A stretch of 64,000 nt of DNA from Hermatobates lingyangjiaoensis (lineage: Eukaryota; Arthropoda; Insecta; Hemiptera; Hermatobatidae), in the NCBI GenBank assembly GCA_026182355.1, contig JAPFBL010000254.1:6461501-6525500 (forward strand). The letters run 5' to 3'. This document shows positions 26,355-37,227 of this stretch, in pieces. Under the pieces are notes generated by a model. The model worked only from the letters and a program-made list of their open reading frames with translations. It made no database searches and was not told the origin of the DNA. Made by a program: the position numbers and the translations under genes. Numbering within the stretch: position 1 is the stretch's first letter; every line of letters starts with the position of its first letter.

Positions 26355-27832
26355 TACTTTTACTTATATAAATTTAAAGAAATCCGATAATATGGAACTT
26401 AATTTTTGAGCTATATATTTATTTACAATAATCCACAGTGAATGAAAATGTTCACAACATTCACATTAAACAATATTACATATTCAACCTTAAATAGAAA
26501 AGAGAATAGGACAAAATTATCTGTTTACGTATAATGTACATTTCCCAAGATGCACTACTGGTCAAAAACAGTGGGTTTTTTTCCCACCACCCACCTACGA
26601 ACTATTTTACCAAACAGATGAATAAACTCTATCAAACGGTGCGATTTGTAGCTTTACTTCAACATTTTGGATGCATCCCCTCCCACACTCACATCAAGAC
26701 AACGTCAAAAAAATGAACTCAGAAAAATTCAAAATATAAAAATTCAAAAACAATCATAATATATGTTTGGAATTGACGTGCAAAAGCAGAATAATATTAA
26801 AGTTAATTCTTTAAGTTCACTACAGGAATTACTGTTATAAAATTCTAAATATGGCTAGGAACTGTAATGAATATCTTACAATTTTTAACAATCCTGAACG
26901 GTATTGAACATTTCTTTAAACTATAAACTATTTGTCATACTTTCCCTTGAATAAACATGTTGGTAATTACATTTTGCGTTAAGACTATTTTCAATTATTA
27001 TATGGGTAATTCTAGAAAAAGCATGGATTAATTACTTTCATAATGAATCGAATTTCTTCCTATATTTCAAAGTTATTCTGTGTAGCGTATGAAAAAGTTT
27101 TCTTAATTCTCATATAAAACAAAATATCGTATGATATAAACAACATTAAGAGGACCTTGCAAATTTAACTACCTGGATAACACTTTTAACAAAAAATCCG
27201 GAAATGTACAGACGGATAGTAACTCCAATATTTCACTAATACAAGGTATAATAATTTTATCACAAATTTTATACATTATCCCAGATGATAGTAAATAACA
27301 TTCTTATTCGGTATGTATATAGGATAGATTTACAAAAATTATTCTATAAAAAATACTACCTTGATATCAATCAATGATTAATCAATATTTTATAAACCTA
27401 ATGATTTGATCAATGTTTAATGATTATCTCATGATTATATTCAAATCAGTTATTTTCAAATCTAATAATTATTCAAGTTTACTTCTTGACAAATTTTATG
27501 CTTTTATTATAACAAAAGAACACATTACTAAAAGGAACCAAGTTATAAAAAGTAGAGATTTTCTTAGCAATTATTAAGATCTAAAACATATACAAAGATC
27601 AGACCAGGAAATAGTTATAGGTTTTATAAGAAAATTGAGAAGACATTATACATACTCTATAGTACCTTTTGAATCAGAAAATATTCAATAGTGACTTCAT
27701 TAAATAACTGAATTAAAATGCTGTTCTACCATTAACTTATGGTTTGGCTAAGAAGTCATTAACAGAAAAATTATTCCTTCAATAACCTAATAATAAGAAT
27801 AATAAGATTTAACGATAATGTAACCAACTCAC

Positions 27833-27925
27833 CTTGAGGGACTTCAGAAACACCGTCCTTTAGCAAGCCCTCCTTGAAATGCTTCACCAACCTGCGTTGT
27901 TTGACCGGAGAGCAACTCGGAACCT
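27833..27925 (-). CDS. syd: JIP3/4 exon j: variable basic cassette exon
   Basis: A 93-base exon (acceptor CATCAACAG, donor GTGAGT) entered and left at phase 1. It encodes EVPSCSPVKQRRLVKHF and KQRRLVKHFKEGLLKDG before VSEVPQ. I do not recognise this segment in vertebrate JIPs; it sits in the variable stretch ahead of LPTMWLG. It is supported by its splice sites, open frame and phase agreement with both neighbours. Its length is 31 codons, so the mRNA stays in frame without it; it could be a regulated cassette. Confidence 0.82.
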
Positions 27926-30044
27926 CTGTTGATGAGAGGCAAAATGTAACTCTCCCTTAAGTCCCTTTTTCAAACTATCTTTATAAATTCGTCAGTATTT
28001 CAAAGATAGTAAATGGTTATAATAGGTATACAAATTAATTTTAAATATTTCAAGATTTTAAATTTACAAATTAGCTTTTTTTAATATATTATTGTTATTA
28101 GAATTGCAATTCAATTTAATTTTCGATGTATGAAAAAACTAATTGTATTTAGAACTCTCTAAAGACTTGTTCCCAAAACAATGACAAGATATGTATAGTG
28201 CAATAAAATCTGGAAATATCCCTCATTGATGTTCATACAAACACACAATCTTTGAAACATTCCTAAACTCAATGACATGGGACATCCAACTTCTCCCAAT
28301 GTAAAACGTTCACTGCAATGATTTATTTTCTGGCGCCACGATGCTTGGACAGTACACTCTCGAGGTAAGTGGTTGTTGAAAATATAAAATTCTTATAAAC
28401 ATCATGCAAAGCAAATAAGAGCGAAATCCCTTCCAAACCCACTTGAAATAAGCATTACAATTAAAGCAGTTATGATTTCCCATAAGATAAACTTTGAATA
28501 TAACCAAATTCGTACTACACAACTTTATCCTCTAATAATGTAATTTATGGTATTCAGATCACCTACGGGGTTTGTATTATTTGATTTTATTGGAACAGTA
28601 GTACCATGCTCCATACAAGTTTCAAACAGTTACCTATATCCATAAACATACATACATACATAAATCACAGTTAAACCAATGCAATACACAAATTAAAAGC
28701 TCAAGAAACAAATGTGCATAGCAAGCTAGGAGATATTTGATACTAAACCAAAAAGCAAACAAAACATGACAGGGTTAATAATACAACAAAAACGTGTACA
28801 AAACCAAATGAAAGCGTCTAATAACAAAATAAAACATATTCATTTAAAATATGAACATATACTGCTGATTACACAAATGAGATGATTTTTCAAATTCTAT
28901 CAATGAATAAAATTCAGAGACATTAATCAATGTCGACACAACTGCTAAAAAAAAAAATATTACTATTGTCGAATGCCGGGATAGAGGAAAAGCGTTCAGG
29001 TTTTCAATATCACAGAGTTATCTCACCCGATTTTGAAACTGTTATAGCTCTCTGTATTTTAAATCAAGAATACAAAAAGCTTTAACCAATTTTATTCAAC
29101 TGAAATAAACCCTGACTAAATCGTTCACTCTCTTTAGTCGAATCCCAAACATTATATATACTACAAATATTGTTCTGGACTTAAACCTCATTTATTCTCT
29201 TTCTTTTTTTTATACTCTATAGATATTATATACATACAAATGCTATACTATGAATAATACTTGAATTTTATATAATAAATCTGGTTTGGAATTTTTTTTC
29301 TCAAAGGAATAAAAGAAAAGATAGTAAAGTATTTCCTTATTAGTTTTTTTCTAGCATATTTTTAACCCAGTTCACGAAGAAGATTAAAAATATATACTAT
29401 ATATGCAATATAACTAAAATAATATTTTGTTATTACATCCAGCAATTTTTTTTATATGTAATCATCTTTCAAACTTATTGATAAAGTAGGGCCATGAATC
29501 CTCACATAATGATTTGTATTATTTATTCTTGAAGGTTAGAGCTCAACTCAAAAATGCTTTATTTTATATATTTAAAGCGAAATTCTAAACGTTAGTGACT
29601 CTAAACAGAAACTGGAAATTAGACGATGGTTGTCGAACTGCGTTTTTGTCAGTGTTTTTCTGAGAGTATTTCCCCTGTAATTTGACAAGTTGTCCTCGTG
29701 GACCATATCATAGTCTAATATATATATATATGGATTAATTTACCACAATGAAAACAATTTTTTAAAACAATGCTCTAAGACCTTTCGTTAACACATCTTC
29801 GGAGAGCAAGTGAACTAAAAAAAAACAATAAATACTTGTTAACTTGGCTGATTGAAATTTCCAGAATTGATGGCAACCCTGAATGTGTTTAATGATGAAG
29901 TCTTCATCCGTTTAATTATCCCGTTAATCAAAACTTCATCTAATTTGTAGAGTCCTAGGCTATTGTTCATCAACTTCTCATAAAAGTTCTTTATGAGCGC
30001 ACTTTTTATATTTCTATTTTTGATATTTATTTTATTTTTTTTGA

Positions 30045-30455
30045 TTATTTGATATTTCTTCTTCTTTCTGAAGACACGTATATTAATTCATTTGCTTCAT
30101 TCCAATTAATCACATGATTACTGTCTCTTATGTGAATGAACAAGGCACTCTTTTCGTCCTCTCTTCTGATGGAGTATTTGTGCTGTTTTATCCTTGTAAG
30201 AAGACCTTTGCTCGTCTGTCCAATGTAAGACATTTCACAGTCAGTACATGGTATCCTGTATACACAACAGTCCTTTCTTTTTGGCTTGTTATTAACAAGT
30301 CTGTTAAACAAGTTACCATCATTACTGAACACAACAGAAACGTCCAATCTTTTCATAAATGAAGGCATATCTTTCAAACAAGGACTGTATGGAATGACTA
30401 ACAAATTCCTTCTTGTGAACTGTTCTTCATTTTTTAATATCATGGATTGTTTCAC
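30045..30455 (-). pseudogene. PLE GIY-YIG endonuclease domain, left copy, disrupted
   Basis: Encodes LVNNKPKRKDCCVYRIPCTD, then CEMSYIGQTSKGLLTRIKQH, with paired cysteines and the GIY-YIG-type core (Y..C..C...SYIGQT..L..R...H). The last visible part is NELIYVSSERRRNIK, then a stop. Relative to the right copy, an A/T-rich insertion (about 30002-30058) interrupts the frame just after the RRRNI residues; the remaining C-terminus (ESALIKNFYEKLMNNSLGLY in the right copy) lies beyond it at 29860-30000. Confidence 0.9.
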
Positions 30456-30560
30456 CTTTTTTATGATATTGTCGATTAACCTACATTAAAGAATCTGCAA
30501 TTTTGTAAATATTTTTGATTTCTTCATCTAAAAATTCCTCACTGCAAATTTTGAAAGCTC

Positions 30561-31037
30561 TTAAGAAAATGCTACTAAAAACTGACATTTAGTTTTAAGT
30601 GGATGAGCCGAGAAGAAATGAACATAAGATGAAACATTGGTTGATTTCCTATGAATACTGTACTTTAATTTATCACCATTCCTATGTAAAAGTACATCCA
30701 AGAAAGGAAGTTTATTATTGTTTTCATGTTCTATTGTAAATTTTATGGATGGTACAACCGTATTGAGGGTATCCAAAAAGGTGTTAACATTTTCATTTTT
30801 AGGCCAAATACATAATATATCACCGACATATCTAAACCATTTAGCATTAGTAGGTAGTATTGTAGGTAGGTAGGTGATCTCAAAATATTCCATATAGATA
30901 TTACTTAAAACTGGGGAGAGACAATTTCCCATAGCCAATCCAAACTTTTGTTTATAAAATTTTTCTTGAAACGAAAAACAGCCATCCAATACACACAAAC
31001 GAATCAACTCGATTAATTCTGGGATAGAAAGTTTAAT
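30561..31037 (-). pseudogene. PLE reverse transcriptase fragment with altered catalytic motif
   Basis: The minus strand encodes FYKQKFGLAMGNCLSPVLSN, the RT motif with GLAMG..SP characteristic of PLE and telomerase-type RTs, then FRYVGDILCIW and PSIKFTIEHENNNKLPFLDV. The catalytic motif is normally Y-x-D-D; here it is YVGD, so one essential aspartate is lost. The fragment starts abruptly at a junction with a separate repeat at 31039 and frameshifts after PLKTKCQF. It is therefore inactive. Confidence 0.9.
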
Positions 31038-31038
31038 G

Positions 31039-31150
31039 GACAGTCATAGGAACATGACACGACAACAACGGCACACCATTAAAAGAATTTATGAGGATTT
31101 TATTCTTATAATGTAACATTTAACACGAGTCAAATAACGTGTCTTGAAAA
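31039..31150 (+). repeat. 112-bp repeat, copy 1 (at the centre of the inverted PLE pair)
   Basis: Starts GACAGTCATAGGAACATGAC and ends TAACGTGTCTTGAAAA. It separates the truncated RT of the left copy from the right copy. A nearly identical copy in the same orientation lies at 33768-33880, outside any PLE coding region. It is either an independent short element or 5' untranslated sequence of this PLE family. Confidence 0.8.
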
Positions 31151-31307
31151 GTGGCTCATCCACTTAAAACTAAAAAGTCAGTTTTTAGTAGCATGTTCTT
31201 AAGAGCTTTCAAAATTTGCAGTGAGGAATTTTTAGATGAAGAAATCAAAAATATTTACAAAATTGCAGATTCTTTAATGTAGGTTAATCGACAATATCAT
31301 AAAAAAG

Positions 31308-31883
31308 GTGAAACAATCCATGATATTAAAAAATGAAGAACAGTTCACAAGAAGGAATTTGTTAGTCATTCCATACAGTCCTTGTTTGAAAGATATGCCT
31401 TCATTTATGAAAAGATTGGACGTTTCTGTTGTGTTCAGTAATGATGGTAACTTGTTTAACAGACTTGTTAATAATAAGCCAAAAAGAAAGGACTGTTGTG
31501 TATACAGGATACCATGTACTGACTGTGAAATGTCTTACATTGGACAGACGAGCAAAGGTCTTCTTACAAGGATAAAACAGCACAAATACTCCATCAGAAG
31601 AGAGGACGAAAAGAGTGCCTTGTTCATTCACATAAGAGACAGTAATCATGTGATTAATTGGAATGAAGCAAATGAATTAATATACGTGTCTTCAGAAAGA
31701 AGAAGAAATATCGTAGAAAGTGCGCTCATAAAGAACTTTTATGAGAAGTTGATGAACAATAGCCTAGGACTCTACAAATTAGATGAAGTTTTGATTAACG
31801 GGATAATTAAACAGATGAAGACTTCATCATTAAACACATTCAGGGTTGCCATCAATTCTGGAAATTTCAATCAGCCAAGTTAA
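31308..31883 (+). CDS. PLE GIY-YIG endonuclease C-terminal ORF, right copy
   Basis: An open frame of 191 codons to a TAA, without an intact RT upstream. It contains CCVYRIPCTDCEMSYIGQTS, a GIY-YIG core with its zinc-binding cysteines, then LLTRIKQHKYSIRREDEKSA, a SNHVINWNEANEL helix, and ESALIKNFYEKLMNNSLGLY. Over the shared part it is essentially the same protein as the left copy, so duplication or insertion was recent. It is a domain fragment, not a complete element: the RT is missing. Confidence 0.85.
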   Translation: MKQSMILKNEEQFTRRNLLVIPYSPCLKDMPSFMKRLDVSVVFSNDGNLFNRLVNNKPKRKDCCVYRIPCTDCEMSYIGQTSKGLLTRIKQHKYSIRREDEKSALFIHIRDSNHVINWNEANELIYVSSERRRNIVESALIKNFYEKLMNNSLGLYKLDEVLINGIIKQMKTSSLNTFRVAINSGNFNQPS

Positions 31884-32221
31884 CAAGTATTTATTGTTTT
31901 TTTTTAGTTCACTTGCTCTCCGAAGATGTGTTAACGAAAGGCCTTAGAGCATTGTTTTAAAAAATTGTTTTCATTGTGGTAAATTAATCCATCTATTATA
32001 TCAAGTGTTATTTTGATTATTATTCATATATATATATATAAATGAAAAAAGACAACAAATAGAAGAAGCGAGAAAACTTACTGGGTCGATATTTCGAACT
32101 GAAGTTCGTCGTCAGGGAGAAGAAGGGAAGAAGAAGGGAAGAGGAAGAGGCACGTGCGTCCACTCGCAGAAGCAGAGGGCTAGTATAGTATAGTATAGTC
32201 TAGTATAGTATCTCTATACTA

Positions 32222-33257
32222 GATACATCGATGACATTTTCTTCATTTGGCCACACAGCAGAAACTCTCTAGACACTTTCATTTATGCTTTCCAAACTTC
32301 CTGCTCTACGCTTAATTTCACCCACTCTCTTTCATATAGTTCCTTGACCTTTTTAGATGTCAATGTATCAGTTAACGGCAAAACCTTTACTACGTCTGTT
32401 CACACCAAACCCACCAACGCTCAGCAATACCTCCACGTCAATAGCTGTCATCCTCCCCATGTAAAAAAGTCTCTACCTCGCTCCCTCTCTATCCGCATTA
32501 ATCGCATTTGCAATAGCCTCCAACAACGACAGCTCCATGTCGACAAACTCAGAAAGAAGTTCATTGAACGGGGTTTGTTGAAAGACGCCTGATACCTCCC
32601 ACCACCAACTACCAACCCCAGCCTAAAACCCCAACTCCATCTCCTCTCCTCATCACTACATTCTTTCCAGGCGTCTACAAACTCAGGACAGCCATAAAAG
32701 AAATTTTTCATCTGCTCTCTTCTTCTTCCTCAACCTCGTCTGTCTTCAAACACATCCCCCGTCTCTCCTTCAAAAAGCCCCGCAACTTAGGCAACCTTTT
32801 CTCCCATAGAACTGACCACACCCCCAGGCCTGTAGGTGATCGCGGAGGCACTCAACGATGTGGCCGACCCCGCTGCCTCACCTGCCCCATCATTAACCCT
32901 GAACCTCTCTTCTCAAATCTCAGCAATAGTTTTCAAGTCCCCCCCAACACCTCGTGCACCAGCACTAACTGCGTCTATCGCTTGGAATGTGTCCAGTGCG
33001 GTGCTTTCTATGTTGGCCTTTCCTCCAACATGCTTAGCATCCGCATGACTGGACACAGAGATTCAGTCAGACGACGCAGCAACCTGCCTGTTGCTATCCA
33101 CGCGAATAGCCATGGCCTTCCTTTTAATGACTGCTTCACAGTACAAATTCTCAAAATAGTTGCAAAAGATGAGAAAGGTTAACTTTGAGAGCCTCTGAGG
33201 AGGCTCACATTTGGTTACTTAATGCCCGCTCCCCACCTGGCCTCAATCTCAAACGTT
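32222..33257 (+). pseudogene. PLE RT–GIY-YIG relic inside the inverted-repeat element
   Basis: It begins at the catalytic motif: RYIDDIFFIWPHSRNSLDTF, with intact YIDD. Then come the RT thumb (SLTFLDVNVSVNGKTF; TSVHTKPTNAQQYLHVNSCH), a frame-broken linker, a cysteine-rich zinc motif (CGRPRCLTCP) and the GIY-YIG domain (NCVYRLECVQCGAFYVGLSS, then NLPVAIHANSHGLPFNDCF). After DEKG the frame shifts to ASEEAHIWLLNARSPPGLNL. All RT motifs upstream of YIDD are missing, and there are stops and frameshifts, so it is inactive. Confidence 0.9.
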
Positions 33258-33538
33258 AGTTTTTTTTTTTTTTTTTTTTTTTTTATTGCTATTTATATAT
33301 ATATATTTTTTTCCCTCACTCACTTTCTCCTCTTCCTCTTCGCCACTTCTGTCCTCCTTTCTACCTTTTCCCGACTATTACGGTACGCGTGTTCGCTCGT
33401 GGTGGAATGGTGTCGTTCACGGGGGATTAGCCTGCAGCGCCTCGAGCTACTACAACTGGTGACCGCCGCCTGGAGCCCCCAGTAGCCCTCTGCTTCTGCG
33501 AGTGGACGCACGTGCCTCTTCCTCTTCCCTTCTTCTCC

Positions 33539-33562
33539 CTGACGACGAACTTCAGTTCGAAA
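33539..33562 (+). ncRNA. Hammerhead-ribozyme-like core, PLE terminus (family B)
   Basis: CTGACGA, one C, then GAAC-TTCA-GTTC and GAAA. The order CUGANGA / helix II hairpin / GAAA is that of a hammerhead catalytic core. In the simplest fold there is one extra unpaired base between CUGANGA and helix II, so activity is not assured. The inverse copy at 32092-32115 is identical. The cleavage-site strand (helix III and UH) was not identified. Confidence 0.45.
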
Positions 33563-33650
33563 TATCGACCCAGTAAGTTTTCTCGCTTCTTCTATTTGTT
33601 GTCTTTTTTCATTTATATATCTGTCCGGTTTGGACCGTTTTAATATTTTG

Positions 33651-33701
<51 letters not shown>

Positions 33702-33767
33702 ATACATGAAACATAATGAGAATCCAAGGCCTATCAAGCATAAGGTTGGTTCTCTTGGTGTTCAAAT

Positions 33768-33880
33768 GACAGTCATAGGAACATGACACGACAACAATGG
33801 CACACAATTAACAGAATTTATGAGGATTTTATTCTTGTAATGTAACATTTAACACGAGTCAAATAACGTGTCTTGAAAAA
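33768..33880 (+). repeat. 112-bp repeat, copy 2
   Basis: Differs from copy 1 by only a few substitutions. It follows a (TA)n tract (33656-33700) and about 65 bases of other sequence that begins CCATACATGAAACATAATGA. No PLE coding sequence adjoins it. Confidence 0.8.
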
Positions 33881-34293
33881 TGAATAGTATAGATTATTTC
33901 TAACAATGAATTTTTTAATCTAAAACAAGGTCATTAAAGCATCTCTGAAGTATTCTTATTGCTTTTTTCATTGTTTATGAAAAGAAAAACGTTAAAACAT
34001 TATAGTTAAGAAGAGTAGACTTCGAGATTAATAAAGCATAATTTTTACATTTCAAATGGTTGGAATATTTGAAGATCCCAATCTTTCTACCAACAAAAAA
34101 AAATTAATTGTTACTATCAGGAGTTAAAAAAAATTGTTTGAATGGTATTTTGTTTGAATTAGTTTTGTTTGTTAAATTTACTAATTAAAGTTTATACAAT
34201 ACCTATAATTTGAATTATGCTGCAGCCGTTTAATGTTATAATAACACATTTACTACGACATGATATCTTCTGTGCATAAACCATTTAATTTAC

Positions 34294-34587
34294 CGTTCGA
34301 ATTGGCATCAGTAAAAGATACAGTCTCAGCAGCTGGAGTGTGTTGAGTAGGCGGCAAATGATCTGTAGGTTCACTACCCGTGGCGCAACTAACAAACGTG
34401 ATTCTACCCAATGGACGAGCATCACCATCCTCCGAGTCTGCTCCTTCCTCTGACTTTCTGTCTTCAGCCTGATCCTCACCGGCTACTCCAGAGTCTTCAC
34501 TGCTCACAGGGCCATCAACTCCCTCCTCCTGCCCACCTCTTTCATCCTCTGTTTCTCCACGTTCTTTATAATCCTCTTCACTCGCAC
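34294..34587 (-). CDS. syd: JIP3/4 exon i: acidic insert and GRITFVSC strand
   Basis: A 294-base exon, acceptor GTACAG, donor GTAAAT. After the glycine come ASEEDYKERGETEDERGGQE and further Glu/Asp/Ser-rich sequence, then ARPLGRITFVSCATG (family: LLGGITVVGC) and a Ser/Thr tail ending SNSN plus one base. It corresponds to the long, poorly conserved acidic loop of the JIP3/4 propeller. Low complexity makes it variable between species, but the VPG..GRITFVSC bracket and the phase fit. Confidence 0.93.
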
Positions 34588-35080
34588 CTGTACCGAAACA
34601 ACATATTCCTATTACAATGAAATGTATTCACACGACTCATATCTTTATAAACAAATATACAGTTGTGATGAATAAAAGAATATTCTCTTCATTTTAATTC
34701 GGCAGGAAACCGTCCCGGCAACCGACTGTGCCGCCACGCGCACTCGGTTCAGGAAATAATGAAGTAGAGATGAACAGAAGAAATAAAATTAAAATTAAAA
34801 TTAAGACAAGCAGTTCTAATTGATTGACGTTAAAATAAACAGCAGGAAGATAAATGAAGTATGAAAAGGAATACCGTGAAAAATACCTAAAAGCAAGATA
34901 ACAGAGTTGGTAAGGCGAAGAGAATACAAGGATATGATCAATTAAAAAAGAAATATACAAAAATTAAAATAAATAAATTAATTAATTAAAAAATAATAAT
35001 AATAAATAAAAATAATAAATAATATAATAAATAAATAATATTTAAAAAAAAATTAAAATAAAATAAATAAAATATTTTTA

Positions 35081-35650
35081 TCACTTAAGGTTTAATCCGG
35101 ATTTGGTACGTGCCTTGAGCAACCAGATGTGGGCTTCCTCGGATGCTCTAAGAGTTACGGTATAGTCCTCAGGAGGGATCTGTCGCAGGATCTGTACTCT
35201 GAACCATTCATTAAAGGTGAGACCGTGGGAGTTAGCGTGGATGGCAACGGGTAAATTTTGGTTGTTGCTAACGGATACTTTATGACCGTTCATACGCAGG
35301 CTGAGCATGTTAGATGATAAGCCTACGTAGAACTCATCACAGCGGGTACACTCCTGTTGGTATACACAGTTTTTGGAGGTACAAGAGCAGTCCCTAGCAA
35401 CAGGATAGGACTACTTGCAAGAAGGTGAAGTGAAATGAGGAATGGGGTTGAGAAGCGGGCAGGTCCGGCAACCTCGACGATCACAGCCCCTCGCGCCTAC
35501 AAGCGAGCGGTAAACTCTCCTGGGCGCCAGGTCTCTGTGGGAGAAGAGTTTGCCGAGGTTAGTGGGACGTCTATAGGACAGGCGGGGTTGATTAGGGAAA
35601 ATAGCAGAAGTGGAAGGAGAAGAGGATAGAATGGGGAAAAGATCCTGAGG
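35081..35650 (-). pseudogene. PLE zinc motif and GIY-YIG relic, second subfamily copy
   Basis: The minus strand reads a linker (NLGKLFSHRDLAPRRVYRSL), the cysteine cluster CDRRGCRTCPLLNP, an in-frame stop, then CVYQQECTRCDEFYVGLSSN, NLPVAIHANSHGLTFNEWF and ASEEAHIWLLKARTKSGLNL, ending at a TAA. It is a divergent relative of the 32-33.6 kb element (same FYVGLSSNMLS and IHANSHGL signatures). A terminus of a different sequence, with CTGAAGACGAGG...TCGAAATATAG, follows at 35733-35753. Confidence 0.85.
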
Positions 35651-35732
35651 ATGCGTTCAAGTTTATGAATGCTTAAATAAACTGTATATATATATAGTCG
35701 TTATCAGCCTTTGGAGCGATTCACTTCTTTTC

Positions 35733-35753
35733 CTGAAGACGAGGACATCGAAA
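35733..35753 (+). ncRNA. Hammerhead-ribozyme-like core, PLE terminus (family C)
   Basis: CTGAAGA-C-GA-GGACA-TC-GAAA followed by TATAG. Weaker relatives with the same ATATAGTAGTGAG-type flank occur at 37071-37091 and 42713-42737 (stem GATA/TGTC with compensating loop changes). Confidence 0.4.
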
Positions 35754-36502
35754 TATAGTAGTGAGTTCAGTGATTTCCTTTCTATGTGTTCTTTTTAAAT
35801 TCTAGTTTATATATATATATATATATATAAAAGAGCTGTTATAGCCCAATAACTCATTAAATACAATGGTCTCAAAATGACTATAAAAAATGGTCTAAAA
35901 TAAAATTAAAAAAACAGGTCTACTTCAATATATTTGGTAATAACTGTAAGTAAACCTTGAGCTAAAAATATCCGTTTAAGCCAATCATCTCGTCACCAAA
36001 TAAGTCCGGCTTCAACTGTTTCGATAATGTTTGTGATTTAGTGCGAGATTTGACTATATATTTTTTCGTTTCTTTTTACAAATTCATTAACTTCTTCTTA
36101 TTATTAAGTTTGTATTTAAGAAATAATATAGTAAAATTAAATTAAATGTTAAATATATTATATAATGATTATTTTTTAAGCAAAATTAAAATCTATACTA
36201 TTTTATATCTTAATATCTCCCATACTATAGTATAATACAAGAAGTTAATTTTATGTTTGCAATATTTTATGATGATTCCTCAGTCGAACCTCAACTCACT
36301 CAAGTCGTTTTTTCTCCTTAAAATAAATAATTAGTTATTTAACAAAATTTTACAAACGATTCACCCCGTTTAATCCTTTGTTTACTCCTAGTTTACTCTT
36401 ATATTAAAAAGAAAAAACAAGTAAACTTGTTTGGTGTTTAATGCTGTTTGAATCCTAATACACTCTTGTATTCATATGAGAGGTTGATTTATAACTGCTT
36501 AC

Positions 36503-36680
36503 CAGGTACACTAGTAATGCAGAGGAGGCAGGACTGGCACACGCTGAACACCTCCAGGATGTCAGCCGGGTTGTTGGCATCTATCACTGTAACGTAACTA
36601 ACTGATCTTGAACTTGTGCAGATCCACACTAAGGAGGATAGACGTTGTTTAGAACGATCTTTCATTCCTTTTTCCCCTTC
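36503..36680 (-). CDS. syd: JIP3/4 exon h: first propeller strand set (VWICTS)
   Basis: A 178-base exon from acceptor TTCTTCCAG to donor GTAAGC. It reads EGEKGMKDRSKQRLSSL, then [40 protein letters not shown] and TSVPG. The family counterpart is [47 protein letters not shown]. This opens the WD40-like beta-propeller. It ends one base into the glycine codon of VPG, completed by the 34.6 kb exon. Confidence 0.97.
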
Positions 36681-37227
36681 CTGGAAGAATATACTGTTGT
36701 CAGTTATAAATAATTGGTACAGTAAACATTATTATTATTACACATTATAATAATGTTCATTATATAATATATAATTAATATACACTTTATTTTATTTTAA
36801 ATAAAAAAATTAAATTAAATAATAAGTATAAAACTCTTGGTGTATCGTATGTAAGTACTAAAAGTAGGTATAGGACTATATTAACACATTGTCTTCATTA
36901 TTTTCTTTAGGTATCAAAATAGAAAAACACACATAAAAGAGATCACAAAAACTCGCTACTATATTTCAATTGGCTCACCATTAGGAAATATTTTTGAGTC
37001 GTTATCTGTCTTCGGACTTCGGATAACGACAGTCGTTATCTGTCTGTCGGAGCGACTCACAGCTATCTTGCTTATGACGAGGCAATCGAAATATACTAGT
37101 GAGTTCTCTGATTTCTTTTATGTATGTTCTTTTTGTGAATCTAGTTTATTTAGCTCGTGGACTCTTTTCATTTAATAGGTAATATATATAATATCTATAT
37201 ATTGGAATTTGTATTATATATATATAT

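Larger units (their letters stand above)
29735..31990. mobile_element. Penelope-like retroelement pair in inverted (head-to-head) arrangement
   Basis: Two copies of the same PLE 3' half face outward. The left copy (minus) runs from a truncated reverse transcriptase through the GIY-YIG domain to a terminus at 29.74 kb; the right copy (plus) runs from about 31.15 kb through the same GIY-YIG domain to a terminus at 31.98 kb. The arms are nearly identical at nucleotide level. Both outer ends carry the terminus that begins next to (TA)n, with the ribozyme-like core CCGAAGA...GAAA. PLEs are retroelements whose reverse transcriptase is related to telomerase and is fused to a GIY-YIG endonuclease. 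Inverted partial copies at the 5' end are typical for the class. Confidence 0.9.
32034..33620 (+). mobile_element. Truncated Penelope-like element bounded by about 140-bp inverted terminal repeats
   Basis: The left repeat (32034-32178) and right repeat (33482-33620) are exact inverses apart from one internal 12-bp expansion of AGAAGGGAAGA on the left. Between them is a 5'-truncated PLE gene. Each repeat contains the ribozyme-like core CTGACGA-C-GAAC-TTCA-GTTC-GAAA (minus 32092-32115, plus 33539-33562). The left repeat is followed by short TAGTATAGTATA reiterations right where the coding sequence begins. Confidence 0.9.

Noticed and set aside
32448..32711. Minus-strand frame opposite the 32-33.6 kb PLE gene
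   Set aside because: It is the antisense shadow of the PLE coding sequence, as are the plus-strand frames at 30114-30489 and the minus frame at 31401-31649.
34694..34960. Minus-strand open frame rich in I, L, F and Y
   Set aside because: A translation of A/T-rich low-complexity DNA plus a G+C-rich piece that resembles the 3' untranslated part of the neighbouring PLE; not a protein.
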